A stretch of DNA of 64,000 bases from Ariolimax columbianus (GCA_036924085.1 JAVGWX010000011.1:25409476-25473475), one strand, 5' to 3'. Numbered from the stretch's first letter, positions 1 to 10,990 are shown. Made by a program: numbers and translations. The notes: generated by a model from the letters alone, not told the origin.

Positions 1-350
1 ATGTGCCTTGAAGGTACAGTGTGGATTCCATAGCGTCACATCACGAACTTTGGACAAAGCACAGTGCTCAGCTCGTGTCACTTGCCATATCGATTTTCCG
101 CAGCGGACTACGTGGCACCAGTACTGGTGTTGTTCCCACCAGTCTCCAAGTTGTGTCATCGTTTCTGATCATGTCTCTCCTTGTACACCAAATATTTTTT
201 AGCAGGTATTTCATTTCTGCTGTTACGATTTGTCATTTTCTTAACTGATGTTAGTGTCCAGTTTTGACATTGGTAGCAAACTGTCGGCACAAAAATCTAG
301 TTGAATAAAGCTCTTGGTAGTTGTTGTCACGTTGCAATTAAGTATTGGTG
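1..350. other. No feature recognised
   Basis: Short ORFs only; no motif, repeat or splice-bounded coding stretch recognised. Confidence 0.4.
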
Positions 351-354
351 TTAA

Positions 355-650
355 CTTAACTTAACTTCATTATACTAGTTTAGAAGGCTCTACAGAGTCT
401 GTATACAGCAAGTTTGTTCCACTCCACCGATACTTAAAATAACTATGATCATCCAAACTATTTTTAATGTCCCTGTCTCTACCACATCATGTGGCAATGC
501 ATTCAAAGCATTCACCACTCTCTGGTTTTCCTTAATGCAATTTTGTTGGATTTCCGCAGTCATTTTTCCATCTGCAGATAAAGTGCTCCCTAAGTATGTA
601 AAATCTGTCACCTGTTCGATTTGCCGCTTTGCAAAGAAGATATTGGTTTG
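355..650 (-). pseudogene. Chimeric retroelement relic (RT piece joined to CR1-like tail)
   Basis: On the minus strand a short frame reads DFTYLGSTLSADGKMTAEIQ, a typical non-LTR RT thumb segment, and runs directly into a CR1-like C-terminal piece (NALNALPHDVVETGT). The left end carries the CR1-like terminal sequence, ctacagagtctgtatac and (aactt)n, found at many other places here. The two pieces come from different element families, so this is a nested or fused relic. Confidence 0.55.
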
Positions 651-659
651 TCCTGCATG

Positions 660-1010
660 TCTAGATATTTACAGCAAAGATGGCGCTGACCCAGCTGTAG
701 GTCTTACATTGCTCTGCTGTTTTAGTTTATTATGCCTGCCACCAGGTCATGGACTTGCCTGGAATTCACACTAGTTGACGACTTACACTTCTGTTCACGG
801 AAACGTGTCGTTTTTCATTTGGATTAGTTCATTCGTTAATTTTTAGTGTTGTTTTCCCTCCAATTATCCAATCATGGACATTGGCTATATGAAATAGTGC
901 TACGGTTAAACCTGTGTCGTATTTTCATGGTCTAGTGCAGACGAGATTGGCACCCTTAATCCGGGCTGCAGACAGTGTCGGTTTTGGTGTGGCTGTGAAA
1001 TGTAGACATG
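660..1010 (+). repeat. Dispersed repeat, unnamed
   Basis: The stretch around cacactagttgacgactt, followed by cacttctgttcacggaaacg, recurs in inverted orientation near 10690-10990 and 23473-23773. No coding capacity seen. The remaining bases to 1560 show nothing recognisable. Confidence 0.5.
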
Positions 1011-1569
1011 GGACTATAAAGAACTAGAACAAGTCGCACGGAATAAATTGGCCCTGCTCGATTAGCAAGAGGTCCAACACATTTCCCTTACACATTTAGT
1101 GATGTACCTACCACTGCATACAGCCTCTTCTCTTGTGGTTATGGAAAAGAAAAACACACAACCATAGATGTCATTCCCCCCACCGCCAGGTGGGATACCT
1201 GTTTACAGGAAAGGCTTCAGGAGTAAACCCTGAAGAAAAATCTGCATCCTGTGCTATCTCAAGTCGTCTCGATAAAATATTGCCACTGGCAAAAGGTAGC
1301 TCAGGACGAGAGAGTGAGGTTGATAAATGGGGCAGTTTGTTCCTCATTTTAGTCCAAATCACCACACATGTCACCCAAATCAGTGGACACAGTAAGAGAA
1401 AAGATTGTTCACACAGCTGAACAGAGAGAGCAGTCTTCATCACATGTGATGGACGAACATCAAAACAGATATTTTCATGACCTCAGTAAATTACTAGCCA
1501 AACCTGATTAATTCAACAATAATTTAGAATAAACAACAAAACATAACTAGACAATACTAATATACATAC

Positions 1570-1711
1570 CCAATTTTTGACAAGTATGGAGATCCTGAAA
1601 GTGAAATGTTATTAGCTGGATTAACCACGTCCTGTCTGGCATACAACACATCCAACATTTGTTGAGAAGATCTCTGTATGAAGTTTTCTACAACCATTTT
1701 CAGGTTCATGG
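1570..1711 (-). CDS. cpRas1-like gene, exon 10 (helical segment)
   Basis: A 142-nt exon with acceptor ATTTCAG at 1712-1713 and donor GTATGT. It takes two bases to complete a codon (matching the phase-1 end of exon 9) and reads AMNLKMVVENFIQRSSQQML, then DVLYARQDVVNPANNISLSG and SPYLSKIG, leaving two bases. The peptide is helical and polar with no stop codon. It fits the alpha-helical region that follows the beta-sandwich in Sec23-like proteins, but similarity is weak by eye, so the assignment rests on phase and splice signals. Downstream exons are expected left of position 1. Confidence 0.6.
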
Positions 1712-1789
1712 CTGAAATTATTGTTTAAAAGAACAAGAAAATAAACAAAATGAAAACTGCTTTCATCAGAAGGAAATAGGTGAGGTGAC

Positions 1790-2075
1790 TGTAGTGAAAA
1801 TGAATACAAATGTTGTCTAGGAGAGTAAGTTTGACTAAGAAAGCACAGGTGGGCAGGCGACGTGGTACACATGCCTGACAATAAATGGACACATAAAGAG
1901 ACATCATGATGGCCCTATAATTGTCACAACGGATGTCTACCAATGAGATGCCTGCAATAAAACCTTGGCCCGACATGGTATTTAAAGGCAAAAGACAGAG
2001 ATGAGTTTAGACAACATTTAGCTACCTGGCATAGGGCACATAATGTGCTTGAATGAACGCCAGGATTACAGTTGT
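1790..2075 (+). pseudogene. Decayed non-LTR RT C-terminal fragment
   Basis: Forward-strand pieces reading like KHRWAGDVVHMPDN, followed by a stretch ending in TWHRAHNVLE, match in order a better copy at 51905-52415. Several frameshifts and stops are present. Confidence 0.45.
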
Positions 2076-2309
2076 TTAGTAGAGAGGGGAAGAAAAAGGT
2101 TAAATCCAGTTGTGACATGCATATTAATTTAGCAGACGTGTGGCAAAAACAAATGGCGCTTTAAATCTAAAGATATCAAAAGCTTGAATGCTAAAAGCAA
2201 TAAGTTTAAAAAACTATCATTACAGCATATTTCTCGTTGCTGGAGTCCACTGAGGGAGGAAGATGATTTATATGACTGAAATATAAAAGCTGTGAATTAA
2301 AGATCGCTG

Positions 2310-2583
2310 GCCTTTTGCAGTATTGTTTTTTGTGTTGTTTTTTTTGCGTTCGCCCTATTTCTCTAATCCCCAAGGTGGTGTACATTGCACTGTGGTTTTT
2401 ATTTTGCGCCTGTCGGCCCAGCGCATCCAACTTCAGCATTCATTTTATGTACGTGTCTGCTTCCTCCTGCATTTTATAAGAGTTTGCTTTCCCTTTGGTA
2501 ACGGCCGGTGCTATGATGGGGATTAAACCCAGCACCTTCTAGTTGTAAGCCGTGTCACTGAACCACTAGCCCACGAGTCCCCT
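2310..2583 (-). repeat. tRNA-derived SINE, family 1
   Basis: Minus-strand copy of the SINE best seen at 19420-19685. It shares the segments cctcctgcattttataag, cccaaggtggtgt and the T-rich end that corresponds to the A-rich 3' tail. Confidence 0.6.
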
Positions 2584-2854
2584 ATGCAGTATTGTGAATC
2601 CTGCAGGTTAAGTTTTTATTTTATTCTACAGTGGGGGGGGGGGACCTATATTTTTATCAGAGTTTGAAACTCTTGTCGCCAGACTAATAGATCAGCATTC
2701 TGTCAACCTTATGTTCCTTCAAGCAATTAATAATTGTCCTGAAAGTGAATATACATGTCTCAGATTTAAGATGTGTAAAGAACTGATATTGTTGTTGTTT
2801 GTTGTTTGTGAATGCCCACAATAAGTAGCGTACTCCTTTGTACGTCCTGAAAGT

Positions 2855-3130
2855 GACATTAAGTGGTGGGTTGCAGTAGCTTTCCTCACATCCTGAGCAT
2901 GCTGACGAAGGTGGACTGGGGTCCTCCAGGCGGTTGTGCTATGCTTGGCTTCATCTGTATGTCGCTCAATACTATGGGGATAACGTCAATCCCTCACCTC
3001 GTTAGCCAGGCTGCTGTGAAAACAGCCTGTTTCCAGGGAGGGCTACTAGGAAGCCGAGGTGAGGGTCTTGGCCAGTATGTTTTATCCGATCAGTATATTT
3101 TGCCTGACCAGAAGTTAGTCGTCCTCCCCA
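2855..3130 (+). repeat. Dispersed ~300-bp repeat, family 3
   Basis: Shares the core ggtgagggtcttggccagta with inverted copies at 11845-12165, 24628-24948, 36600-36900 and 56735-57040. It ends with a doubled tatgtttt/tatatttt module, which is the seed of the minisatellite at 16820-17080. Noncoding. Confidence 0.6.
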
Positions 3131-3224
3131 AGAACTGATGAAGATGTTTCAAAATGTTAAAGTTAAAGAAACTATATGAGAGCAAATAAAAAAGTATTTG
3201 ATTTTCAGCTGGAAAAAAATAAAA

Positions 3225-3570
3225 TTATTTATTAAGCTCAAACCTAATCCACTTTGAAATAGGCCCTTTCAGAGTATATACATTTCTGCCGACAGTCCTC
3301 CTACTGCTGGAAACATTTCTGGAAGTCATTTTTGGAATCTCTATAAGAAAATTGATCACATTTATCTTTATTAATTCAATATCCTGAAATCTCATTCGTT
3401 TGAGCGGCACCTTGAGACTTGGAAAGAGCCAAAAGTTGCAGGAAGCCATACCTGAAGAGTTTGAGGGGTGCTAAACCTGTCCAACGCCATATCTCAGCAA
3501 AAAAAATCCTGGATGGGGTGCGATGTGTGGAACGGAGCATTGTCATGATAGATCTGCCATTTACCACTCA
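3225..3570 (-). pseudogene. Mariner-like transposase C-terminal relic
   Basis: On the minus strand two overlapping frames give CNFWLFPSLKVPLKRMRFQD, then a stretch with FLIEIPKMTSRNV. The first matches the mariner segment after the second catalytic aspartate (CDFWLFP-like, with Asp changed to Asn); the second leads towards the usual C-terminus. A frameshift separates upstream text (VNGRSIMTMLRSTHRTPSRI). The catalytic N-terminal two thirds are absent. Confidence 0.55.
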
Positions 3571-3829
3571 TCCAGAGTTGTTTTTTTTTCTAGCCTTAGG
3601 TCAGGTACTTTAAGAACAGACCTCGTATACAAAAATAAAAGCAATGGTATAAGTAATCCAGACACTGTCATCAGGGATGAAATATTAAAGACCTCACTGT
3701 ACTAGGTCTCCGCACTTCCTGAGGTGAGGTGACCCACCCAGCTTCGCTACCTTGCTTTTTCTAAAGTGAGGTTGCCAGCCCCATCATAACCATCTGAGAG
3801 GAGAATAATGGTCATTACCAGTAACCGCT

Positions 3830-5750
3830 GGAACGAGTCCGTTTAGGGACCAAGATGCAACAGTGCATGAACTGACAGATACCAGCGATTCATAGCTGGT
3901 GGCTTGCATCAGGGTCAATGAACCATAGCTGGAAAAGCCCCTATTCCTCCTCAATTGTTGCGGCCCTGGAGACAGCCTGCATTAGTCACTAGTGTAGTCT
4001 GGCCAAGGGCTAGAGATCGTGGTGTAGTCTGGCCAAGGGCTAGAGATCATAGTGTAGTCTGGCCAAGGGCTAGAGATCGTGGTGTAGTCTGGCCAAGGGC
4101 TAGAGATCATAGTGTAGTCTGGCCAAGGGCTAGAGATCGTAGAGTAGTCTGGCCAAGGGCTAGAGATCGTAGAGTAGTCTGGCCAATGGCTAGAGATTGT
4201 GGTGTAGTCTGGCCAAGGGCTAGAGATTGTGGAGTAGTCTGGCCAAGGGCTAGAGATCGTGGTGTAGTCTGGCCAAGGGCTAGAGATCGTGGTGTAGTCT
4301 GGCCAAGGGCTAGAGATCGTGGTGTAGTCTGGCCAAGGGCTAGAGATCGTGGTGTAGTCTGGCCAAGGGCTAGAGATCGTGGTGTAGTCTGGCCAAGGGC
4401 TAGAGATCGTGGTGTAGTCTGGCCAAGGGCTAGAGATCGTGGTGTAGTCTGGCCAAGGGCTAGAGATCGTGGTGTAGTCTGGCCAAGGGCTAGAGATCAT
4501 GGTGTAGTCTGGCCAAGGGCTAGAGATCGTGGAGTAGTCTGGCCAAGGGCTAGAGATCGTGGAGTAGTCTGGCCAAGGGCTAGAGATGGTGGAGTAGTCT
4601 GGCCAAGGGCTAGAGATCATGGTGTAGTCTGGCCAAGGGCTAGAGATCGTGGTGTAGTCTGGCCAAGGGCTAGAGATCGTGGTGTAGTCTGGCCAAGGGC
4701 TAGAGATCGTGGTGTAGTCTGGCCAAGGGCTAGAGATCATGGTGTAGTCTGGCCAAGGGCTAGAGATCGTGGTGTAGCCTGGCCAAGGGCTAGAGATTGT
4801 GGTGTAGTCTGGCCAAGGGCTAGAGATCGTGGTGTAGTCTGGCCAAGGGCTAGAGATCGTGGAGTAGTCTGGCCAAGGGCTAGAGATCGTGGTGTAGTCC
4901 GGCCAAGGGCTAGAGATCGTGGAGTAGTCTGGCCAAGGGCTAGAGATCGTGGTGTAGTCCGGCCAAGGGCTAGAGATCGTGGTGTAGTCTGGCCAAGGGC
5001 TAGAGATTGTGGTGTAGTCTAGCCAAGGGCTAGAGATCGTGGAGTAGTCTGGCCAAGGGCTAGAGATCGTGGTGTAGTCCGGCCAAGGGCTAGAGATCGT
5101 GGAGTAGTCTGGCCAAGGGCTAGAGATCGTGGTGTAGTCCGGCCAAGGGCTAGAGATCGTGGTGTAGTCTGGCCAAGGGCTAGAGATCGTGGTGTAGTCT
5201 GGCCAAGGGCTAGAGATCGTGGTGTAGTCTGGCCAAGGGCTAGAGATCGTGGTGTAGTCTGGCCAAAAGCTAGAGATGGTGGTGTAGTCTGGCCAAGGGC
5301 TAGAGATCATGGTGTAGTCTGGCCAAGGGCTAGAGATCGTGGTGTAGTCTGGCCAAGGGCTAGAGATCATGGAGTAGTCTGGTCAAGGGCTAGAGATCGT
5401 GGTGTAGTCTGGCCAAGGGCTAGAGATCATGGTGTAGTCTGGCCAAGGGCTAGAGATCGTGGTGTAGTTCGGCCAAGGGCTAGAGATCGTGGTGTAGTCT
5501 GGCCAAGGGCTAGAGATCATGGTGTAGTCTGGCCAAGGGCTAGAGATCATGGTGTAGTCTGGCCAAGGGCTAGAGATCATGGTGTAGTCTGGCCAAGGGC
5601 TAGAAATCGCAGTGGTAAGGCCAACCCGTACTCAAAAAAGTCAGCTGAGATCTGATGTGTCAGGCTGAAAGGCGCAGATACCGCAGCCTTGCTGTAAACT
5701 ACGACACAACTTCCTTTTCAGGATAAACATCGAAGAAGAAGAATAGTCTG
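3830..5750 (+). mobile_element. Nonautonomous dispersed element carrying a 30-bp minisatellite
   Basis: The left arm (gcttgcatcagggtcaatga, 3900-3925) and the right arm (cagccttgctgtaaactacg, then tcaggataaacatcgaagaag) recur as a pair at 46225-46900 and, more decayed, around 50165-50700. The minisatellite 3991-5607 sits between the arms. The layout of short arms around internal tandem repeats resembles the pearl/HINE-type elements described from bivalves, by recollection only. The right end is a GAA-repeat tail. Confidence 0.5.
3991..5607 (+). repeat. 30-bp minisatellite, about 54 copies
   Basis: Unit tctggccaagggctagagat followed by cgtggtgtag. Variation is confined to a few positions (cgt/cat/tgt; ggtgta/ggagta/agtgta), so the array is young or homogenised. 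Because 30 is a multiple of 3 the array is open in more than one frame on both strands (355 and 462 codons); these are not genes. Confidence 0.97.
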
Positions 5751-5944
5751 CTTAGAGATGATAAACTGAGTCTGTGGGCAATGAAGATATTAATCCTCTG
5801 TTGTGCAAACAAATCTCCCATCTGTGCTAATTCAAAACAGCCCGCATTGACCTTTGGATGATGAGACATTTGCTCAGTTCAGTTCATCCTGTAACCCATC
5901 AGGTGGCTAGAACACACTTGAAGACACCCCTACAATCCCATGCC

Positions 5945-6395
5945 ATCTCACTCTGTTTCTGCGGCCAGTTGTGCCTTACCAGAATGAAGGTTTGACCACT
6001 CAGTGATGTTGTCTGCACATCTCTTCCTTGGACGACAACGCCCTCTCTTTCCTTGTACGGAACCATGCAGTATCGAATTTGTAATTCCGCTTAACCTTGT
6101 GACGTACCCATACCAAGCCATCTTTCGCCTATTGATAACTGTGAACAGATCATCAAAAGGCCCAATTGCATTTTCCACTCTTCATCGCATTTCTACGTTC
6201 ATGACACGATTCTTATATGTAACATTTAAGAGCCTTCTAAAGCACCTCATTTCCATTACATGTATTCTGCATTGGACATTTGCTATTGCTATCAAAATCC
6301 GCTACCTAGTATTAAAGCTTGTAATTGGTCTGTTGTGCCAATCTATCTCATGTAATGTCTGCCAGATTTCCAACAACATTCATGCCCTTGCTTTT
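5945..6395 (-). pseudogene. Non-LTR RT C-terminal relic
   Basis: Minus-strand reading AIGPFDDLFTVINRRKMAWY, then GHxxR-like text and CRPRKRCADNITEWSNL. This is the same family as the better copy at 53736-54575 (AIGPFEDLLVTVKRRKFTWY; GHPKKRLEDNIKEWTNL). Upstream pieces (EMRCFRRLLNVTYKNR) are present with stops. Confidence 0.6.
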
Positions 6396-6409
6396 GTAGC
6401 GGCCAATTA

Positions 6410-6680
6410 GACAATCAGATATCCCTGATCCGTGCCAGTATGCTCAGTTTCAATTAGACAGTTAGATACTGCTGTCTGGTAAACTTAACAACAGCACATG
6501 TACTTCAGGACTGCCCCCAGAACACAGATCTGAGGAGAAGGATGCAGACCTCACCAACTTCCCTCAAGGAGAAACTGCACAGCGGTATTGATACCCTGAA
6601 AAAGACAGCAGATTCTATTGAAGACTCCGGATCCCAGTCTAAAGCAGCAATGATCACAGAAGAAGAAGAAGATAGTTGGA
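6410..6680 (+). pseudogene. 3' end of an RNase H-type non-LTR element
   Basis: Forward reading AHVLQDCPQNTDLRRRMQTS, then DTLKKTADSI, followed by a (gaa)n tail at 6655-6672. The AHVLQDCP piece is the His-Cys half of the C-terminal CCHC-like motif that closes the RNase H elements of this window. 5'-truncated. Confidence 0.55.
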
Positions 6681-7056
6681 TTTCCCTATCCATGTGCAAG
6701 TTTATTTAAACTCGTCATTCTGTTTCGGCTGGTCCTAACCAGTTCTGAGTTAGCTATTAAATGCCAGCCAACGCAAACTACAGCAGGGAAAATGGCACTG
6801 CAAAGCGAGGGTGGTTTACAGGAAGGTTGAAGTCCCATTCCAAGCTCGGCCGACATGCTCACTAGCGACGGGAGTCTCGACCAGCCCGGACTCATCCCAC
6901 TTCGTATCCCACAACATAACATATTACTCACCCTCTTCTGCTTGCGCACGGTTGCTGGTTATTTTCCTCTCTGCTGTCCAAACTCTCACAACCTCAACAT
7001 CTGTGTATTAAAACTAGAACTAGTATATTTACGTGCATGACCAAAAAAAAGACATG
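6681..7056. other. No feature recognised
   Basis: Short ORFs only; nothing repeated elsewhere in the window was noticed. Confidence 0.35.
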
Positions 7057-7390
7057 AGAAAATCTTGTCTTGTCTTGTTTTGTTGTCTTATCTTGTCTTG
7101 TTGTCTTGTCCTGTATTGTCTTGTCTTGTTCTGTTCTGTTCTATCCTGCCCTGCCCTGTCTTGCTTTGTCTTGTGTCTAGTCTCAGCTTGTCTTGTCGTG
7201 TATTGTCTTGTTCTGTCCTGCCCTGTTCTGTCCTGACTTGCTTTGCCTTGTCTCGGCTCGTCTTGTCTTGTCCTGTATTGTCTGTCTCGTCTTGTCCAGT
7301 CTTGTCTTGTCTTGTTCTGTCCTGTCCTGTCCTGTCCTGCCGTCTTGCTTTGCCTTGCTTTGTCTCATCTTGTCTTGTTTTGTCTTATCA
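7057..7390 (+). repeat. Pyrimidine-rich (CTTGT/CCTGT)n low-complexity tract
   Basis: Degenerate pentamer array of cttgt, cctgt and tctgt on the forward strand. Overlapping ORFs across it, rich in Cys, Leu, Ser and Val, are by-products of the repeat. Confidence 0.9.
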
Positions 7391-7479
7391 ACTTGTGCCA
7401 TGGTGAGCTGTAGTTTTCTGTCCAGGGTAGGATGCATCACTGAGGTAGCCATCATCCCATGGTGATTTAGATTATGCAC

Positions 7480-7962
7480 AACACTTCATATCCATCTAGT
7501 TCTCAGTCTGCCATGGTTGCAGAAATCTGATCTCCATGAATTATAGGTGCACAGAGGTAGTTGTTCAGTCTATTTTTGTTATTAGGTGGCCAAACTACAT
7601 GATTCTCTCTCCATCAATATACTTGATACTTGCTTCAACACTGATTTGCACCTATTCATTGTGCATTCTTTCTCTCTTAATTACATTTATGGTTTTCTGG
7701 AGGCATCTCATCTCACATGTCGTGATCTTTCTCTATAGAGATTTTTTTAAGTCCACGTTTCGCACTGGTAACAGATCATTGGCATGAATATCCTGTTGAT
7801 CAGCAGTCTTTTTGTGGACATGTTTATGTTCAGGTTTTTCAATAATGATGAAAGTTGCTATGCAATTGCATTTGCTTGTTTACTCTGAACCTCATTATCT
7901 CTGTCTAAACATTCATCCTTTCTAAATTCCTGAGTGAAGTAATTCAATTCCAGCACTTCTTT
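7480..7962 (-). pseudogene. Non-LTR RT relic, downstream part (split by insertion)
   Basis: Minus-strand reading gives LLINRIFMPMICYQCETWT and KITTCEMRCLQKTIN, a thumb/C-terminal RT region related to the copy at 62230-63200. It continues the RT piece at 8509-8930 across a 546-bp insertion flanked by a 12-bp duplication (7951-7962 and 8509-8520). Several stops. Confidence 0.6.
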
Positions 7963-8508
7963 CTTCTTCTTCTTCTTCTGCGTACGCAGTCAGACAGTAA
8001 CCATTATTTTTTCGAAAAAAGCGGCGGTCATCCTGAGGCTGTCGCCGCTGCCATAGAGCTTGTCTTGTGGTTCCTCTGGTGATGGCCACATCTGCTCTCT
8101 CTGATCCTCGTATGTCGGGCAGTTCTGCAGCAGATGTTCAGCGGTCATTTTACCGGTACCGCACGGGCATTCGTCGGTACCACCAATCTTCAATTTGTTG
8201 AATAGGTGGTACCTCAGTCTGTTGTGGCCAGTGCGAAGTCTGAAGACAACGACCTGCTCTCTTCGGTTCAACTGGTAATATGCATCGTTTTTGGTGTAAC
8301 CAGTATGTTCGGTTTCCCATTTGGTCATGTATCTGGCTTTGATAAGCCGTTTTGACTCTTCGTACGTCATACTAGTATCAGTTTGTGGTAGTCTTGCACC
8401 TTCTTTTGCCAGTCTGTCTGCCTCCTCGTTGCCTTGGATGTTGCAGTGTGATATGACCCACTGTTCCACTACCCTTTTTGGTGCGGACTGCTGGCACAGT
8501 TTGCAGAG
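7963..8508 (-). mobile_element. 5'-truncated copy of the RNase H retroelement (see 37104-44496)
   Basis: Minus-strand protein runs from LCKLCQQSAPKRVV through NIQGNEEADRLAKEGARLPQ and ECPCGTGKMTAEHLLQNCPT to the stop, almost identical to the C-terminus of the element at 37.1-40.2 kb, and ends in the same gcgtacgcag(aag)n tail. It is flanked by cagcacttcttt (7951-7962) and cagcacttgttt (8509-8520), a 12-bp target-site duplication with one mismatch. The 217-codon frame 7990-8643 is a fusion of this insert with the host RT. Confidence 0.85.
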
Positions 8509-8930
8509 CAGCACTTGTTTAATCTTGGTTCTGTTTGCCATAATGTTCATGTTTTCAGATAATCTGCTTATCTGTAGAGTTTCTGTTTTAGATGTGTCAA
8601 TTTTCATACTGTATTTTATGCATACAGAGTTGAGCCCATTCACATGTAGCGGTAGATTGTCTTCACTCTCATATAGTAGGCATTGATCGTCTGCAAAAAG
8701 AAGTTGATTTAAATGATCAGTCTATGTCCTTTTTTCCTCTAAATTTCTTGGCAGATGCTCCCTTTTGACTTCCAGCATTATTGTCCATATATGTTTTGAA
8801 TACGGGCAGCAGCACATACCTTGGCTAATCCCTGTTGTTATCTTCATTGTTACAAACAATTCCATTTCCATCCCTTTAATTACAAAATGTCAAGTGGATT
8901 CTGAATGAGGCGGTGAGGGACAATACAAGA
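8509..8930 (-). pseudogene. Non-LTR RT relic, catalytic part (split by insertion)
   Basis: Minus-strand text includes QLLFADDQCLLYESEDNLPL, the RT catalytic motif in its FADD form, followed by KYSMKIDTSKTETLQISR. Upstream are GxSQGMCCCPYSKHIW-like remains of the preceding motif. Downstream half at 7480-7962. Confidence 0.65.
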
Positions 8931-9238
8931 CTCATATTTCTCTCAGCCTCTTCTGTTCAAGCCTACCTTACCTGTTCATGGTGGACCCTGTTATCTACAG
9001 TAATCTTGCCAAAGGTTGTGTTTCAACTTCAGTGGGAGGCAAGATGAAAAAGCAAATGAGGTGAAGATGAAATCAACAAGAATAAGTACAAAGGGAAAGC
9101 CATCCCTAGACCCCAATATCTGATGGAAAATTGCCCCATCCAATGAGAAAAATTACCTAAAGTCCACGGTGTATTGATGTGCCAACGGACTGTATGGCTG
9201 CTGAGAGAGCAGTCATGAATGTTGGAGTCTGATAGGCG
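8931..9238. other. No feature recognised, left flank of duplication
   Basis: No coding stretch recognised. The duplication starts at 9239. Confidence 0.35.
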
Positions 9239-9659
9239 TGTGGAGTGGCCGCAAGACCCATAAGACTTCAAATAAAACATCCCCTACCTCTTCCCTGACA
9301 AATGGCAGCTGTCAAGGTGATCATATAACTACCCCATCAAACCAGATGTAAAAATGGTATCAATAAATAACCTGCTGTCTTGCAGATTTGACCCCCTAGG
9401 CCGTTTGGGAACAACCAAAGGTTATGGATGCATCCTTCAAGAAAATGTATGCTGAAAACAGGAGTGTTGGAACGAAAGGTGCATATTAAACAACTCGCTG
9501 TTGCAAACCACAGCACTGCAAATTTTGTTCAATAATAATAATCTTTGACATTGTGTCATAGTTTACAGCGAGGCTTATATTTCTGCACCTTTTGGCCCAA
9601 TACATCAGATTTCAGCACAGCATTTTTAAGACTGGCTTTGCCTTGTCTCTTTGATCCCT

Positions 9660-10570
9660 AATCTCCTAGCCAGGCCGTTTTCAAGGCCAGCACTTGGAAT
9701 AGGGTAGAATGAAGTCTTGGTCAGTTAGACAGCGTACGAAGAAGAAGAAGACATCAATGACCCTGATGCAAACAGTCAGCTATGGGTCACTGACTCTGAT
9801 GCAAACAGTCAGCTATGGGTCACTGACCATGATGCAAACAGTCAGCTATGGGTCACTGACTGATGCAAGCAGACAGCTATTGGTCACTGACCCTGATGCA
9901 AACAGTCAGCTATGGGTCACTGACTCTGATGCAAACAGTCAACTATTGGTCACTGACCATGATGCAAACAGTCAGCTATGGGTCACTGACTGATGCAAGC
10001 AGACAGCTATTGGTCACTGACCCTGATGCAAACAGTCAGCTATGGGTCACTGACTCTGATGCAAACAGTCAACTATTGGTCACTGACCCTGATGCAAACA
10101 GTCAGCTATGGGTCACTGACTCTGATGCAAACAGTCAACTATTGGTCACTGACCATGATGCAAACAGTCAGCTATGGGTCACTGACTGATGCAAGCAGAC
10201 AGCTATTGGTCACTGACCCTGATGCAAACAGTCAGCTATGGGTCACTGACTCTGATGCAAACAGTCAACTATTGGTCACTGACCATGATGCAAACAGCCA
10301 GTTTTGGGTCACTGACTCTGATGCAAGCAGACAGCTATAGGTCACTGACCCTGATGCAAACAGTCAACTATTGGTCACTGACACTGATGCAAACAGCCAG
10401 CTATTGGTCACTGACCCTGATGCAAACAGCCAGTTATGGGTCATTGACCCTGATGTAAACAGCAAGCTATGGGTCACTGACCCTGATACAAGCAGCCAAC
10501 TATGTGTCGCTTGCTGCAATCAGCTCATTCCCTGTGCTGCAGCTTCAGCCTCACTTCCATCCTTTGAGAC
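9660..10570 (+). mobile_element. Nonautonomous dispersed element with ~33-bp minisatellite and GAA tail
   Basis: Contains the arms ctagccaggccgttttcaag and, to the right, gctgcaatcagctcattccc, both recurring at 18030-18200 and 20745-20900 (caggccg/cagactgcactagtgcagcc and atcagctcattcactgtgct). Within it lie a retroelement-type end, gacagcgtacgaagaagaag (9730-9750), and the minisatellite 9757-10510. Copy at 22443-23353. Confidence 0.5.
9757..10510 (+). repeat. ~33-bp minisatellite, about 23 copies, with higher-order structure
   Basis: Unit gaccctgatgcaaacagtca followed by gctatgggtcact, with 31-bp variants lacking two bases (tgactgatgcaagcagacag). Variant types recur in a fixed four-unit order (~130 bp), so the array grew in multi-unit steps. 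The same unit exists singly inside dispersed elements at 3900, 18120, 20825 and 46300. Confidence 0.95.
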
Positions 10571-10689
10571 CCATTCATACCAATGAATCATAAGGGGCGA
10601 TGTGTTTTAGTCCATTATTGTCCTGTGTGCACATTTCTCAGTCACACCAAAACCAACAAGTCTTCAAATAGGGTGTAGGGCATCAATCT

Positions 10690-10990
10690 TGTGAAGTTCT
10701 GACGTGTGCACTAGACCATGGAAATACAACACACTGTAACCAAAATACTATTATATATAGCCAAAGACCTTGCCAGAACAATCGGAAGATAAGAACACCA
10801 CAAAATGAACAAACTAACTAATCCAAAACAGCAACGCGTTTCCATGAACACAAGTGTAAGTCATCAACTAGTGTGAATTTCAGTCAAATCCATGGACTGG
10901 CGGCATCCAAAATGGACTAAAACACAAGATCAAAGTTAGACCCCCCAGCACCATCTTTGCTACGCTTAAAGCATTTCTGACCTCCCTGCA
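10690..10990 (-). repeat. Dispersed repeat, unnamed (inverted relative to 660-1010)
   Basis: Shares cactagttgatgacttacac and neighbouring sequence with 660-1010 on the other strand. Copy at 23473-23773. Confidence 0.5.

Noticed and set aside
3955..5370. Two long ORFs (355 and 462 codons) over the 30-bp array
   Set aside because: Unit length is a multiple of three, so any stop-free unit is open throughout; open on both strands with perfectly periodic peptides. No gene.
7033..7479. Overlapping Cys/Leu/Val-rich ORFs
   Set aside because: They follow the (CTTGT/CCTGT)n tract and have no codon or motif signal.
9757..10510. CRISPR-like array
   Set aside because: Repeats are directly adjacent without unique spacers, and the context is eukaryotic.
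9709..10586. Chain of 70-115-codon ORFs (LMQTVSYGSLT and others), repeated in block B
   Set aside because: Readings of the 33-bp minisatellite in successive frames.
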